A DNA stretch of 64,000 bases from Metabacillus schmidteae (GCF_903166545.1 NZ_CAESCH010000003.1:196130-260129); one strand, 5' to 3'; numbered from the stretch's first letter, positions 1-10,161 are shown. Numbers and translations: made by a program. Notes: generated from the letters alone by a model not told the origin.

Positions 1-2
1 TT

Positions 3-3000
3 GATGGAACTGAAAATACTTCTATGAGCTTTACAAACGTTGATACTGATTCGGGGCCAGGAAAGAAAAATACGGTAGAGTTTTGGATGTATTGGGACGG
101 AAACAATGGCTCAATGCCTATGGGATTTAATAGATTGAATCTTTACTTTATAAATGGGTACTTCGGTTTTAATACTGGAGCTGGCGATGTTATAGGCTTT
201 CCTTCAGCAAAACTTAAACATAAATGGGTACATGTATCTGCTGTATTTGTTAACGGTGATCCGAATGACCCTGCTGTTAAGAGTCAATTTAAAATTTACA
301 TTAATGGAGAAGAACAAAACCTATCTAGTCGATTCTTCAGTTCTGCTACAGATCACAGAAGTTCTATTGTATACAGCAATGTGACACTTTCAGGTTATAC
401 AGATAACGATTTGTATAAATTCTCCGGTAAATTAGCTGAAGTAAGAGTATGGGACCATGAAAGATCAAAGCAACAAGTAGTGGATAATATCAATTCAGTT
501 GTTGAAGGAAACGAGGAAGGACTCGTATTACATGCAGTACCTACTCTCGAAGACGAATTTCCTAAACCTTACAAAAACTCATATGAATTCAATGAGGATA
601 TCGCGTCTTCATTCACCATGAATACATCAAGTCTATCCTCAGTAACTGGTGGTAAAACAACAGTAGAGTTTTGGATGAAATGGGACGGTGAAGATCGTCA
701 ATTCATGCCGATCGGATTTGATAGTTATGCTCTATACTATAAATCAGGATTTTTTGGGTTTAATACAGGGAAAGGTGATGTCATAGGGATTTCTTCAGAG
801 CCACTAAAAAACAAATGGGTACATGTAGCTGCAGTTTTTGTTAATGGTAATGTAAACAATACTTCTATTAAAGATCAACTTAAGCTCTATATAAATGGAA
901 CTGAGCAAGAATTAATAACCAACTTTACTACAGATCAATCCGCTCATGACGACTATTCACAAGTTTCGTCTAAAATGAAAGTATCCGGGTGGTTATTTGA
1001 TGATAAATATAAAATGGATGGCGAACTTTCAGAGATACGAGTTTGGAATCATGAAAGATCAGTAGAAGACATTAATGCAGATATGCACAAATCATTAAGT
1101 GGGTTTGAGGATGGTTTAGTTGGCATCGCTTCACCACCGGTTGAATCTCAAACGTTTGATCGAACAGGCACATTCGCAGAAATGGAAGGTGTTGGTGTAA
1201 ACACAACTAACTTAGGTAAGAACACAGTTGAGTTTTGGATGAAATGGGATGGGGTTGGAAATGTAGTACCATTTGGCTTTTCAACAACCTATCATTTATA
1301 CTTTAGTGACTCACTGAGTTGTTTTGGATTTAATACTAATGGTGATTGTGTTGGTGTTACGGGATCCGACTATACTGCATTAGAGAATAAATGGGTGTAC
1401 GTGACTGCAGTTTTCCCAAATGACATTCCAACACCAAGCAATAGTGCACTATACTTCAATGGAGTTAAGCAGACGTTGTCAGCAGTTACAAAAGATGATG
1501 ATTACACTAAGAAGCGATATGCATCCTCTAACTTTAGAGTGGGTGGTGACTTTTCAAGTACTGGCCATATATTTGGTGGAGAGCTAACAGGTATACGTGT
1601 ATGGAATCATGAAAGGTCTGAAAGTCAAATCCAAAGGTACATGGGTATGGATATTAGGGGTCATGAAACTGGTTTAGTAGGATTCTGGAATACGAGCAAG
1701 TCAACAACTGGAAAGTTATTAGACCAGACAACTCATTCTACACCATTAAATAATGATGCGACTTTAAGCGGATTTTCACCAAATCCAATCTATTATCAAA
1801 CATCCGAAGATGGCTTGGAAGTTATGTGGAAACCTGAATCAAAAACATCCTATCAACTTTATAGAAACGGTACATTAATCTACAACGGTACCAATAATTC
1901 CTATGTCGATATAGATGTTACTAAAGGTAATTCTTATACGTACACACTAAAATCTGTTTCCTTATATGGTGAATCAGTAATATCTACTAAATTAGGGGAA
2001 TACACTACAAATTCGGTGGAAATTACAGTTAATGTTGTGGGTACACCACCAGCTGCAGATTTTGATGCTACAACTCCTAAGTATGAAGGTGAAGTTGTAA
2101 CTTTCACAAATAAGACTACTGAAATTGATGATGATGAGATACAGTACACTTGGTATTCAAAACTATCAAATGAGCCAGACAGTTCATATAGTTTTATGTC
2201 TAACGATGAACATCCAAGAGAAATATTTGAAATACCCGGGAATTACGACATTAAACTTGTAGCTGTCGACTTAGATGGTGAATCCAGCCATGTTGAAAAT
2301 CTGCAAATTCTCGATAGTAAAATTGTTCCTGGGTTTATTCATGATTCTCCTTATTATAAAGATGAGACAATATCTTTAACATCTACTGCTTATGATGAAG
2401 ATGGTTTAGCTATTAGTCATTCTTATAATATAACAAGACCAGATGGTACAAGCTTTACATCTAATACCGTTGATCCTCAATTTGTTGGAGATCAAGTAGG
2501 GGAATATAAGGTAATTCAAACTGTCACAAACTCAATTGGTAAAAAAGCTACGTATGTTGACTATATTGATGTTGTTGAAAGAGAATTAACCGCAGGATTC
2601 ATTCATGAATCACCTTATTATCGAGGTGACTTGGTTAAGATCACGTCAACTGCTTTTGGGGAAACAGGTTCAATATTAACTTATCAATATGATATTACTA
2701 GACCTGATGAAACAACCTTTAGTAGTTCAAGTAAAGATCCTCAATTTACACCAGACCAAGTAGGTTACTATCATGTAAAACAAACTGTTAGTGACCAATA
2801 TGGGAACGTTGAGACATATGAGGATGAAATAGAGGTTTTAAATAGAACGCCAGTTGCAGACTTTACTTATAGTCCAACAACTGTATATATCGATACCAAT
2901 GTTTCATTCACAGATCAATCATCAGATCCGGATAATGATCCTTTGACTTATGAATGGTCTTATAAATCTCCTACTGAGTTGGATTTCACTGTATTCTCTA

Positions 3001-3785
3001 CTGACAAAAATCCAAGTAGAATTTTGCCAGTGCGAGGAGATTGGGAAATTAAATTAATGGTTACTGATCCTTATGGCGATACAAGTGAGGTAATAAAAAC
3101 AGTTAAAGTCATTAATAGAGCACCAATAGCTAACTTTAAAACAGATAAGAATGAATACTTAGAATGGGATACAGTGAAGGTGACAAGCCTTGCAAGTGAT
3201 CCTGATGGTGATACACTCACACATCTTTATAAAGTTACTAGTCCTACTGGTATAACGAGCCAGTATACAACGAAAGATTTTGAATTTGTCCCTAATGAGA
3301 TAGGGAATTACAAAATTGAACAAACTGTTTCAGATGCGTATGGTGGAACTGACACAATTTCAGCTACCATACCCGTAAACCCTTTAACGTTAGAAGGTTT
3401 TGTCGATCATACTGACAAATGGAATACAATTCATAGTGAAGAAGGCAATCAGCCTGATGAATTTTATTCTGGAGAGCCGTTTGTCTTAAAAGGTGTAACA
3501 TCTAATTCGCCTGTAGATAAAGTAACGGTTACTTTTAATGGTACAAGGGATAATGGTCAATCTGTTACAAAAAATATTACTCTATTAGGAACATCTGACC
3601 CTGTTGTATTTACAGAGACTTATCTTGATGAGAGTTTTAGTGAACCTAATACTAAACTGAAATTAGGTCCAGTTACTTTCACTTTTGAGGTAGTATACAC
3701 TAATGGTCAAGTAAGAAATGACACAGTGACAATTTCAATTATCGGCAACATATACGACCGATTAAACTTCCACAAATCATATTAA
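3..3785 (+). CDS. Large LamG/PKD repeat surface protein, 5' end outside window
   Basis: The reading frame is open to the left edge, so the N-terminus and any signal peptide are missing; the first in-frame ATG is at 24. Numbered from that ATG, three LamG (concanavalin-A-like) repeats cover about residues 10-160, 200-350 and 390-535. Each has the same landmarks: VEFWM-WDG, FGFNTG, KWV-V-AVF and a closing RVW-HERS. A fibronectin-III-like segment follows near 575-660, then about five PKD-like domains (675-1120) with DPDGD-type turns. Such architectures are typical of secreted carbohydrate- or cell-binding proteins. The C-terminus has no LPXTG motif or membrane anchor. Ligand and attachment mode are unknown. 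A terminator follows. Confidence 0.8.
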   Translation, partial: DGTENTSMSFTNVDTDSGPGKKNTVEFWMYWDGNNGSMPMGFNRLNLYFINGYFGFNTGAGDVIGFPSAKLKHKWVHVSAVFVNGDPNDPAVKSQFKIYINGEEQNLSSRFFSSATDHRSSIVYSNVTLSGYTDNDLYKFSGKLAEVRVWDHERSKQQVVDNINSVVEGNEEGLVLHAVPTLEDEFPKPYKNSYEFNEDIASSFTMNTSSLSSVTGGKTTVEFWMKWDGEDRQFMPIGFDSYALYYKSGFFGFNTGKGDVIGISSEPLKNKWVHVAAVFVNGNVNNTSIKDQLKLYINGTEQELITNFTTDQSAHDDYSQVSSKMKVSGWLFDDKYKMDGELSEIRVWNHERSVEDINADMHKSLSGFEDGLVGIASPPVESQTFDRTGTFAEMEGVGVNTTNLGKNTVEFWMKWDGVGNVVPFGFSTTYHLYFSDSLSCFGFNTNGDCVGVTGSDYTALENKWVYVTAVFPNDIPTPSNSALYFNGVKQTLSAVTKDDDYTKKRYASSNFRVGGDFSSTGHIFGGELTGIRVWNHERSESQIQRYMGMDIRGHETGLVGFWNTSKSTTGKLLDQTTHSTPLNNDATLSGFSPNPIYYQTSEDGLEVMWKPESKTSYQLYRNGTLIYNGTNNSYVDIDVTKGNSYTYTLKSVSLYGESVISTKLGEYTTNSVEITVNVVGTPPAADFDATTPKYEGEVVTFTNKTTEIDDDEIQYTWYSKLSNEPDSSYSFMSNDEHPREIFEIPGNYDIKLVAVDLDGESSHVENLQILDSKIVPGFIHDSPYYKDETISLTSTAYDEDGLAISHSYNITRPDGTSFTSNTVDPQFVGDQVGEYKVIQTVTNSIGKKATYVDYIDVVERELTAGFIHESPYYRGDLVKITSTAFGETGSILTYQYDITRPDETTFSSSSKDPQFTPDQVGYYHVKQTVSDQYGNVETYEDEIEVLNRTPVADFTYSPTTVYIDTNVSFTDQSSDPDNDPLTYEWSYKSPTELDFTVFSTDKNPSRILPVRGDWEIKLMVTDPYGDTSEVIKTVKVINRAPIANFKTDKNEYLEWDTVKVTSLASDPDGDTLTHLYKVTSPTGITSQYTTKDFEFVPNEIGNYKIEQTVSDAYGGTDTISATIPVNPLTLEGFVDHTDKWNTIHSEEGNQPDEFYSGEPFVLKGVTSNSPVDKVTVTFNGTRDNGQSVTKNITLLGTSDPVVFTETYLDESFSEPNTKLKLGPVTFTFEVVYTNGQVRNDTVTISIIGNIYDRLNFHKSY

Positions 3786-3871
3786 ATTATAATGTTGATG
3801 TGATTTGGAACATGTGTTGTCACATAAAGCTAATTGAGTAATGCTCGAAGTTAATATGCAAAATAAGAAAA

Positions 3872-3908
3872 ACCAGTTAAAGGATTACCTTTGCTGGTCT
3901 TTCTTTTT
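3872..3908 (+). terminator. Rho-independent terminator
   Basis: ACCAG..AAAGG pairs with CCTTT..CTGGT around a 4-nt loop and is followed by a T-rich run. It ends the LamG/PKD gene and lies just before the 3' end of the converging GGDEF pseudogene. Confidence 0.75.
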
Positions 3909-4408
3909 ATCAGCATATAAGTTGAATACTTGAATATCACAATTTAACATTTAGTGATTTATTAGAGGTATTATATATAACAACTTGATCTCTACCCATG
4001 TTTTTAGCCCTATATAAGCATTCGTCCGCTTTCTGTATCATTTCATTTATTGAAAGATCTCTATTACCTTGGTTGCTGCAGATCCCAATGCTTACAGTTA
4101 AGAATAAACGTCTATCACTGTCCAATTGGAGTGGAGTAAGACGTAATGCTTCCAATAAAAGGTTAGATATTTCTGTCGCTTTTTGATCATTTGCATTTTC
4201 TAAAATTACAATGAACTCTTCTCCACCGTATCTACCTACAGAACCATTGTGCCCGCATATCTCTTTTGTTTTCCGCTACAAAGGTAATTGCTTTGTCTCC
4301 AATAATATGACCATATGTATCGTAAGCCCGAATTATAAAAATAAGCGCACCTTTCCGGTATGCATGACAAATAACCATATATCATGACTTTTTTTGTCAG
4401 ATGTACGG

Positions 4409-6001
4409 TTATTTCATTTTAATTCCACATTCAGCTTGGATCATTTTTGACCATGGCATATATTGATTTGAAATTTCCGGTTGTTGATAGATATCTAGAT
4501 TAGGTAAATCCGTCAATAATTTCAATAGATATCGATAAAAATCCACACCGTTTGCTTTTGCAGTTTCTGCAATACTTAAACAGATAGCGTTGGCTTTGGC
4601 ACCAGCTTCACTAACTGAGTGGATCCAGTTCTTGCGACCCACAACACTCGGTCGAATTGCATTTTCTGCTGGATTATTATCAATTTCGATACGACCATCC
4701 ATCAAAAATGCTTTTAAACCATTCGCTCTGTTTAAAGTATATTCTGCTGCCTTTGCAAGCGCATTTTTGCCGTAGAATGGGGATTTTTCAACCCAGTCTA
4801 GAAATTCTTCAACGATTGGCCTTGAGTATTTTTGCCGTTTTTTTCTGCGCTTACTTGGAGACAGGTGTTTGAATTGCCTTTCCAATCGATATAAATCATC
4901 ACAATATTTTACACCGATTTGTCCGTTTTTGCTCTCCACTTTTAACCAATAGCGACGAACGTGCGCAAGGCAATTGGCGAAAGTGACACCTTCAATTTTG
5001 TCATAGGCGGAATAACCATCACAAATAATCGTTCCAGAAAAGCCTTTAATGAAATTTTCAAGAACAGATCGACCACGTGATAATGAACTTTGAAAAAGAG
5101 TTATTATTGGCCCTTGGCTCGGCACGCTTCGAAATACCCAATTATAAGCATTGGTTTGTCCAGATTTCCCATCGGATCGATTGATAATTTGTGCATACGT
5201 TTCATCGACATGCATGAGCGATTTAGACATCATTAAATGCTTCATATGCTCGTAAATAGGCAATAGCCAATCATGCGATGCACGAATAACCCAATTTGAA
5301 AGGTTCTTATCATTAGTACTCAGACCAGAACGATCCCATTCCTTTACCTGTCGGTAAAGTGGTAAGTATAGTGAAAACTTATCATGTATTACTTTGGCAA
5401 GAACGCTTGGACCTGCGATGCTACGTTGAATGGGAGGTTGCGGTGCTTTTCCACGTTTAATTTGCGCTTTTTGAGATAGATCACTTTTACAATTCTTACA
5501 TTCATATGCATGCTCAATATGTTGTATTTTCTTCATTCTGGCAGGAATAAATTCAGCCTCTTCACGTACGATTGAACTGCCTATTTCAATCATTTGGTCT
5601 TGGCAACAGTCACAGGTCGTATTTTCCGGATGATGATGGATAGCTTCTACTTCAATGCCATCATGCAATGAATCATTTCTTGTTTTCTTTTGAACTTTTC
5701 GTACAACAGTGTAAGAAATAGTCTGTTGGCTTTGTTCTTCTGTGTGCTCAGGTTCGCTAAAAACCGGGTCATCATCAAATAACGTACCTTGCCCGTCTGG
5801 TGCGTTATATTTCGTTTTTTCAGTTTTTGATCCATATAAAAGCTTAGTTAAATGGCGTACTTGATCGGTTAATGCTTCAATCTGTTTCGATAATTCTTTG
5901 TTTTGTTGATTTGAATGAGCCAACTGCTCTTCAAGCAGCCGAATTATTTTCTCGTTCTGATTTTCATTCGTAGAAGAAGCTTTCACCATATCATTCACCA
6001 C
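4409..6001 (-). CDS. tnpC: IS66 family transposase TnpC
   Basis: The 530-residue DDE transposase catalyses movement of the IS66 element. The N-terminal 60 residues form a coiled coil (repeated E/Q/L heptads) typical of IS66 TnpC. A zinc-finger region with CDCCQ and CKNC follows at about 150-190. The catalytic core shows HVDETYAQI, the CDGYSAYD segment and the EIDNNPAENAIRP signature, supplying the D-D-E triad. Length is normal for the family. An in-frame ATG 12 nt inside is an alternative start. It lies downstream of tnpB on the same strand and is probably cotranscribed. Confidence 0.95.
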   Translation of the reverse strand: MVNDMVKASSTNENQNEKIIRLLEEQLAHSNQQNKELSKQIEALTDQVRHLTKLLYGSKTEKTKYNAPDGQGTLFDDDPVFSEPEHTEEQSQQTISYTVVRKVQKKTRNDSLHDGIEVEAIHHHPENTTCDCCQDQMIEIGSSIVREEAEFIPARMKKIQHIEHAYECKNCKSDLSQKAQIKRGKAPQPPIQRSIAGPSVLAKVIHDKFSLYLPLYRQVKEWDRSGLSTNDKNLSNWVIRASHDWLLPIYEHMKHLMMSKSLMHVDETYAQIINRSDGKSGQTNAYNWVFRSVPSQGPIITLFQSSLSRGRSVLENFIKGFSGTIICDGYSAYDKIEGVTFANCLAHVRRYWLKVESKNGQIGVKYCDDLYRLERQFKHLSPSKRRKKRQKYSRPIVEEFLDWVEKSPFYGKNALAKAAEYTLNRANGLKAFLMDGRIEIDNNPAENAIRPSVVGRKNWIHSVSEAGAKANAICLSIAETAKANGVDFYRYLLKLLTDLPNLDIYQQPEISNQYMPWSKMIQAECGIKMK

Positions 6002-6071
6002 TTTCCGTTCGGTTTCGTTCTTATTATTATAACCAGTTCGAACGGGGGAGATAAAGAAAAAATAACAGTGT

Positions 6072-6428
6072 TTAAAAAGTTCCTTTATCCGATGGTTGAA
6101 TGGCCTTTGGCTGCTGAATAGCTAAGCCCTCGAGTAACCACCTGAGCTGCTTTTGGGATAGATTACGTACTGCTTGTTCATCTTTAGGCCATTGAAGCTT
6201 CCCATTATCTAAACGTTTATAGAGAAGGGCGAAGCCATCTCCATCAAAGTACAAACATTTATATCTATCTTTCTTCCATCCGGAAAACAGAAATATAGAA
6301 TCCCCGTAGGGATCTAATTCAAGAGAATCCTGGATCAGAGTAGCTAATCCGTCAATCCCTTTTGGCATATCAGTTTTTCCGCAAACAATATAGATATTTT
6401 TCACATCCGTATAATCATGTTTCACCAA
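6072..6428 (-). CDS. tnpB: IS66 family accessory protein TnpB
   Basis: The 118-residue protein matches IS66 TnpB (Orf2-like). It contains the family signature: the N-terminal IYIVCGKTDMPKGIDGLA segment, the FLFSGWKKDRYKCLYFDGDGFALLYKRL core and a W-P-DE stretch. TnpB is needed for IS66 transposition, but its biochemical role is not settled. Its start overlaps the end of tnpA by a few bases, which suggests translational coupling. Confidence 0.93.
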   Translation of the reverse strand: MVKHDYTDVKNIYIVCGKTDMPKGIDGLATLIQDSLELDPYGDSIFLFSGWKKDRYKCLYFDGDGFALLYKRLDNGKLQWPKDEQAVRNLSQKQLRWLLEGLAIQQPKAIQPSDKGTF

Positions 6429-6613
6429 TGCTTCAACTCCCTCATGATTGTTAGGATGATGTGCTCGTCTACACCATTATAAAAGAGGATTTCCGCATTT
6501 GCCGTTTTGATTGTACAGATGCTAGAGGAAGAGCTAGTTGGTGGTGACACGGATTTACTTTTATTTTCGGGAAGAAGCGTAACGGGGACAATAGTCAGTT
6601 TTTGATCAGGCAT
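6422..6613 (-). CDS. tnpA: IS66 family small accessory protein TnpA
   Basis: The 63-residue first gene of the IS66 operon is preceded by a strong ribosome site (AAAGGAGG) 8 nt before its ATG, just inside the right inverted repeat. The C-terminal AEILFYNGVDEHIILTIMREL is the conserved TnpA tail. It is short compared with many TnpA proteins, lacking a recognisable N-terminal HTH, but the good ribosome site suggests it is translated as such. Confidence 0.75.
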   Translation of the reverse strand: MPDQKLTIVPVTLLPENKSKSVSPPTSSSSSICTIKTANAEILFYNGVDEHIILTIMRELKHW

Positions 6614-7474
6614 ATGAAAAGCACCTCCTTTAATATTGATATGATCATATTACCGGAGGTGCAGTTCTATTTATATGCGTCGTTTGAATACGGGCTTACT
6701 ATGTATCATTTACTCGTTTAAAATGATCAATGTCTATTAGTAAAATTGAAACATTCCTGTTATGTTTTAAAGTGGTATTTAACATATCCCGAGCTTCTTC
6801 TGAGAAATATCTTCGATTTAATACATTCGTAAGATAATCATACGTGGCTGATAGTTGTAAAGATTGATAATGAATAAGATTATCTATTAAATGAGTCAGT
6901 TGTTCACGAAAATACGGCAAAATGTCCTCTTTTTGATAATTATCTATATACTCATTTTTTCCTTTACTATACACAATGAGAAGTCCTTTATGATCTCTGC
7001 TGTTAATAGGTATAGACAAAAACGAACGAACATCCATAACACCTAATAAATTCTGATGTTGATTTACATCATTTCTATACATGATTTTTTCTAGATATTG
7101 TTTAGGTACTTTATAGGTATGATTTTTCGGAATTTCACCTATATGGGCTAATATACACCAATGAGATTTTTCTTTTGTAAGGTATAAACTTTGATCATAC
7201 TTAGTGATATTAATTAAAGAATTTAAACTAAACTCAGCAAGCGGGTTTAATTCTTTTATAGTGGACATTTGCTTGAAAGAATTTTGTAAAAGCGTTTGCA
7301 TTTCAAAAAACACTATATTTGAGAAATGGGGGAGGAGAGGTAAAGGAAATTCTTTCTAAAAAATTCGTGTTTTTTCTAATAAACCTATTCCTGTGTCCAA
7401 AGACCTGTATTATACTTTTATTATAATTTCCTTGTTTGATAATATGAATTTAAAAAAATATATTAATTCTTGGT

Positions 7475-9040
7475 AATTGAATCAATTTCATAATTACTTA
7501 TTTTAAAGAAACACAGACCTTCAGAATTTGTTTTCTATTAAATTTTTTAATGTTTAAGCTGCTTGTTGTTGAATTAACACGGCATTGATACGATCGGCAG
7601 CTAATTTTGAAGCATTATAAACTAAAGTTACTAAGTCAAAATGAACTTTGGCACGTTTTCCAGTACGATAACGAACGTTGTCCAGCTGGAAATATCCCTT
7701 TAGATAAGCATTCACACGCTCCACAGCGGTACGGCGTTTAAATATCGTCTTCCAAGCTATTGATCCGCGAGCTGGTGCTGTATATTTTCTCAAATCAGTA
7801 GTGATTCTCACTTTGTATACCTTTTGACAAAGACCATCATTCGCTAAAGAACAGTCTTTACATTCCTTTGGTCGAGTATATTTTAGTGTCTCATATTTCG
7901 GATCAAAACTGTCATAACGGTAGGAATGCTCTCTGACACATGTTGGTGCGAAATGTTTATCAAAGCCAATAGGTTCAGGCTCATTGCGTTTGTTATAAGC
8001 AATAACAGATTGATGTCCCATTCGATGAATCTGCGTATAGATAGGTTCGAAATCATATCCAGCATCCATTGTTTCATAGCGCAGATTTGGAAGAGGCACA
8101 CGTTCATGAATACATGTTAATAAAGGAATAGCTGCCTTTCCATCATTAAGGTTGCCAGAGGAAAAAAGGGATTGCAAAATGTATTGGCTCGTTGAGCCAA
8201 CTGCTAAGTGGGCCTTATAGCCAAACCAAAAGACGTTTTTCCCTTCGCTATTCTTCTTTACACCCCATTGAGGGTCTTGAGGAATTTCATGGCGAAGTTC
8301 GGCTAAAGGAACGTCCAGTTGTTCTTCAATTTTCTTTTCAAAAAGAGGAAGATTGGCTTCACGTTCTGCTTTTTCAATTAACCATTGTTCCCTTTTCTCA
8401 TTGGACTTGCGACCACGTTTCTTGGGTTCATTTTTAGGTTTTTCATCTTTTGGAGGTGCCTGATCGCGTGCTTCAAAGTGTGTGGCATCAATGGCAATGG
8501 TATCATCCGTAATAAATCCTTCGGATATCGCTTGAAGAAGAAGAGTTTCTTGAACCTCTTCCAAAACCTTCGATTCACTAATGATAGTAATCATTCGTGA
8601 ATAAGCAGCATCTGATGGTACGGAATCAGATACTAAAAACCCACAGTCAAGACGGAAAATCATATCATTCTTCAATCGTTTAACTAAATCTTTAATAAAT
8701 GGGATTCTTTCTGAAATTCTAGCAACCAAGGAGTAAATCATAGCAGCATAGTTAAGTTCAACTGGTCTACCAAAACGGGATTTCTTCGTTACCACAGCGA
8801 AGATTTGTTCAATGTCAATAGTAGAAAAAATAGCTTCAAACCGTTGGGTAGGTTCTAAATCATATAATTCTTGTAGGTCAAACAGGCTTCCTTGTCGTAT
8901 AATAGTCATAGGGAGTCTTCCTCCAGTCTTATTAGTTTGTGTGGTGCTTACTAAATTCGACATTTTGGGGAGGTACTCCTTTTTTTAGTTCTCAGAAGCC
9001 TTGAGCCCGTAGGGCTCATAATTATGAAATTCATTCAATT
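7475..9040 (-). mobile_element. IS1182-family insertion sequence (approximate ends)
   Basis: A single intact transposase gene is framed by candidate inverted repeats: 22 nt at 7475-7496 match the reverse complement of 9019-9040 at 21 of 22 positions (core AATTTCATAATTA). A GAGCCC..GGGCTC hairpin sits just inside the right repeat. No short direct duplication was recognised outside these repeats, so the exact ends are provisional. Confidence 0.7.
7554..8963 (-). CDS. IS1182 family transposase
   Basis: The 469-residue DDE transposase begins with the typical DUF772-type region (SRFGRPVELNYAAMIYSLVARISER, about residues 60-90). The core has a D-containing IAIDATHFEARD segment, the ETMDAGYDF motif and the C-terminal KRRTAVERVNAYLKGYFQLD block, which supplies the catalytic E. 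A basic KPKNEPKKRGRKSN segment lies between. The gene appears intact and full length. It is unrelated to its flanks: the regulator to its right is on the opposite strand. Confidence 0.92.
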   Translation of the reverse strand: MSNLVSTTQTNKTGGRLPMTIIRQGSLFDLQELYDLEPTQRFEAIFSTIDIEQIFAVVTKKSRFGRPVELNYAAMIYSLVARISERIPFIKDLVKRLKNDMIFRLDCGFLVSDSVPSDAAYSRMITIISESKVLEEVQETLLLQAISEGFITDDTIAIDATHFEARDQAPPKDEKPKNEPKKRGRKSNEKREQWLIEKAEREANLPLFEKKIEEQLDVPLAELRHEIPQDPQWGVKKNSEGKNVFWFGYKAHLAVGSTSQYILQSLFSSGNLNDGKAAIPLLTCIHERVPLPNLRYETMDAGYDFEPIYTQIHRMGHQSVIAYNKRNEPEPIGFDKHFAPTCVREHSYRYDSFDPKYETLKYTRPKECKDCSLANDGLCQKVYKVRITTDLRKYTAPARGSIAWKTIFKRRTAVERVNAYLKGYFQLDNVRYRTGKRAKVHFDLVTLVYNASKLAADRINAVLIQQQAA

Positions 9041-9117
9041 AATAGGAAATATAACTTATAATCTATAGAGTTTTCCTTTCAATATTAGTAAACTTAATCA
9101 TAAGAAAGGAAATTTCG

Positions 9118-9333
9118 ATGAAAATTGATGTTAAGATAAAGTTTGGTCAGAAAGTTAGGTATCACAGGAGAAAAAAAGGTTTTTCTCAAGAGGAATTAGG
9201 AGATTTAACTGATCTACATCAAACTTATATTAGCGATGTGGAAAGAGGTTTACGTAACATTTCTCTTGAAAATATTTATGAAATTGCACATGCATTAGAT
9301 GTTAGAATGTGTGATTTGTTGAATTTTGACTAA
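9118..9333 (+). CDS. Small XRE-family HTH transcriptional regulator
   Basis: The 71-residue protein is almost entirely one Cro/C1-type helix-turn-helix domain. The KVRYHRRKKGFSQEELGD and TYISDVERGLRNISL segments form the HTH and its recognition helix. There is no extra sensor domain, so it is a minimal DNA-binding repressor of the kind found in phages, restriction systems and mobile elements. An AAAGGAAA ribosome site lies 6 nt upstream of the ATG. No partner gene is obvious; the IS1182 element abuts its 5' side and may have separated it from its original context. Confidence 0.85.
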   Translation: MKIDVKIKFGQKVRYHRRKKGFSQEELGDLTDLHQTYISDVERGLRNISLENIYEIAHALDVRMCDLLNFD

Positions 9334-9431
9334 TAATTTTGAAGTAATTATCATTAAACAAATACTTGGAAGCAATGATAGGCTGTTCTTATTTGGGCAC
9401 TTGAACAATCTGGAGCTAGTAGTGCAACCGG

Positions 9432-9456
9432 CCATTATATAGATGGCTTTTTTTAT
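9432..9456 (+). terminator. Terminator-like hairpin in a 360-bp gap
   Basis: GCCAT pairs with ATGGC around a 7-nt loop and is followed by a T run. It is the only clear element in the otherwise AT-rich gap between 9334 and 9694. Confidence 0.55.
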
Positions 9457-9694
9457 TGCCAACTAAAGAATTTATTGTATTCAGATTTATTCGTGCGTTT
9501 TTGAGGTGTGTTACAATTTCGTAAATTCACTTTTAAGATTACCCCCAATAATTATATGGAATACCGTAATTATATTAAGAACAATTTATAATAATATAAA
9601 AAATTCTTATTTCTATTAAAATTGTGGAATCTAAAAGTTTTATCTATGATTTTTTCTATAATAAAAATAGAAGAAGAGAAGTGAGGTTTTTTTA

Positions 9695-10009
9695 ATGAGT
9701 TTAATCCAAGAACGAGAGAGCATAGATAATATATTAGTAGCTGCAAGAGAATTTGTAGTGAGAGAAAGTTTAACTTTAATAGATGAAAATACTGTAGAAG
9801 AACATATTTCACTTACTAGAGAAATTAAAACAGTTTTTTCGCATTCTTTAAATGAAAAAATAGAAGTTTTATACGCAAAATCTAGAGATATACCTTTATC
9901 TAATTTTAGAGGTCTTAAAAGAGATGAAATAGTATCTGAAAAGTATATAATTAATACTTTTAAGCTATCTAGAGATGATGCTAGAGAATACCTTTCAAGT
10001 AGAGTATAA
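9695..10009 (+). CDS. Hypothetical protein, 104 residues
   Basis: No family was recognised. The soluble protein is charged and predicted mostly helical, with many E, R and K residues. It has a GAGG-type ribosome site 10-15 nt upstream of the ATG and its own terminator immediately after the stop codon, which supports it being a real single-gene unit. Nothing in the sequence indicates a function. Confidence 0.6.
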   Translation: MSLIQERESIDNILVAAREFVVRESLTLIDENTVEEHISLTREIKTVFSHSLNEKIEVLYAKSRDIPLSNFRGLKRDEIVSEKYIINTFKLSRDDAREYLSSRV

Positions 10010-10043
10010 AGTAGTCGTGATTATATATCAGACTACTTTTTTG
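10010..10043 (+). terminator. Rho-independent terminator
   Basis: AGTAGTC and GACTACT form a 7-bp stem followed directly by TTTTTTG. It overlaps the 3' end of the 104-residue gene. Confidence 0.8.
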
Positions 10044-10161
10044 TTTAAACTTTTCACTAATATACATGCTATTGGTATGTAGTTGTAGTTAAATATATTT
10101 ATAGAATTATAGATTAGCACGATTTTAGACTATAGGTTAACTAATAACCATGAGGAAAAAT

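Larger units (their letters stand above)
4322..6699 (-). mobile_element. IS66-family insertion sequence, complete (2378 bp)
   Basis: Ends are GTAAGCCCG at 4322 and CGGGCTTAC ending at 6699, forming terminal inverted repeats that continue with partial matches inward (GCACCT..CCGG). The element is flanked on both sides by the 8-bp duplication TATGTATC (4314-4321 and 6700-6707), the length usual for IS66. It carries tnpA, tnpB and tnpC in the standard order. The clean duplication and intact genes suggest a fairly recent insertion. Confidence 0.95.
3937..7313 (-). pseudogene. GAF-GGDEF diguanylate cyclase gene broken by IS66 and a frameshift
   Basis: The 5' part (7313 to 6702) encodes a GAF-like region (about residues 20-150) and the start of a GGDEF domain ending in the metal-binding stretch DIDHFKRVNDT. 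The 3' part lies beyond the IS66 element (4321 to 3937) and resumes with YGHIIGD. It carries the active-site loop RYGGEEF and the closing ADECLYRAK-type motif. Joining across one 8-bp duplication restores NDTYGHIIGD in frame. A second lesion, a 1- or 2-nt frameshift near 4270-4280, lies before GGEEF, so the gene would stay broken even if the IS were lost. When intact it would have made cyclic di-GMP. Confidence 0.9.

Noticed and set aside
9396..9410. GGGCACTTGAACAA shared with 27040
   Set aside because: The 14-nt match is the only similarity between the two regions; it does not mark IS110 ends convincingly and may be chance or an old repeat remnant.
9118..10009. Toxin-antitoxin pair formed by the HTH gene and the 104-residue gene
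   Set aside because: They are 360 nt apart with a terminator between them and the second protein shows no toxin motif.
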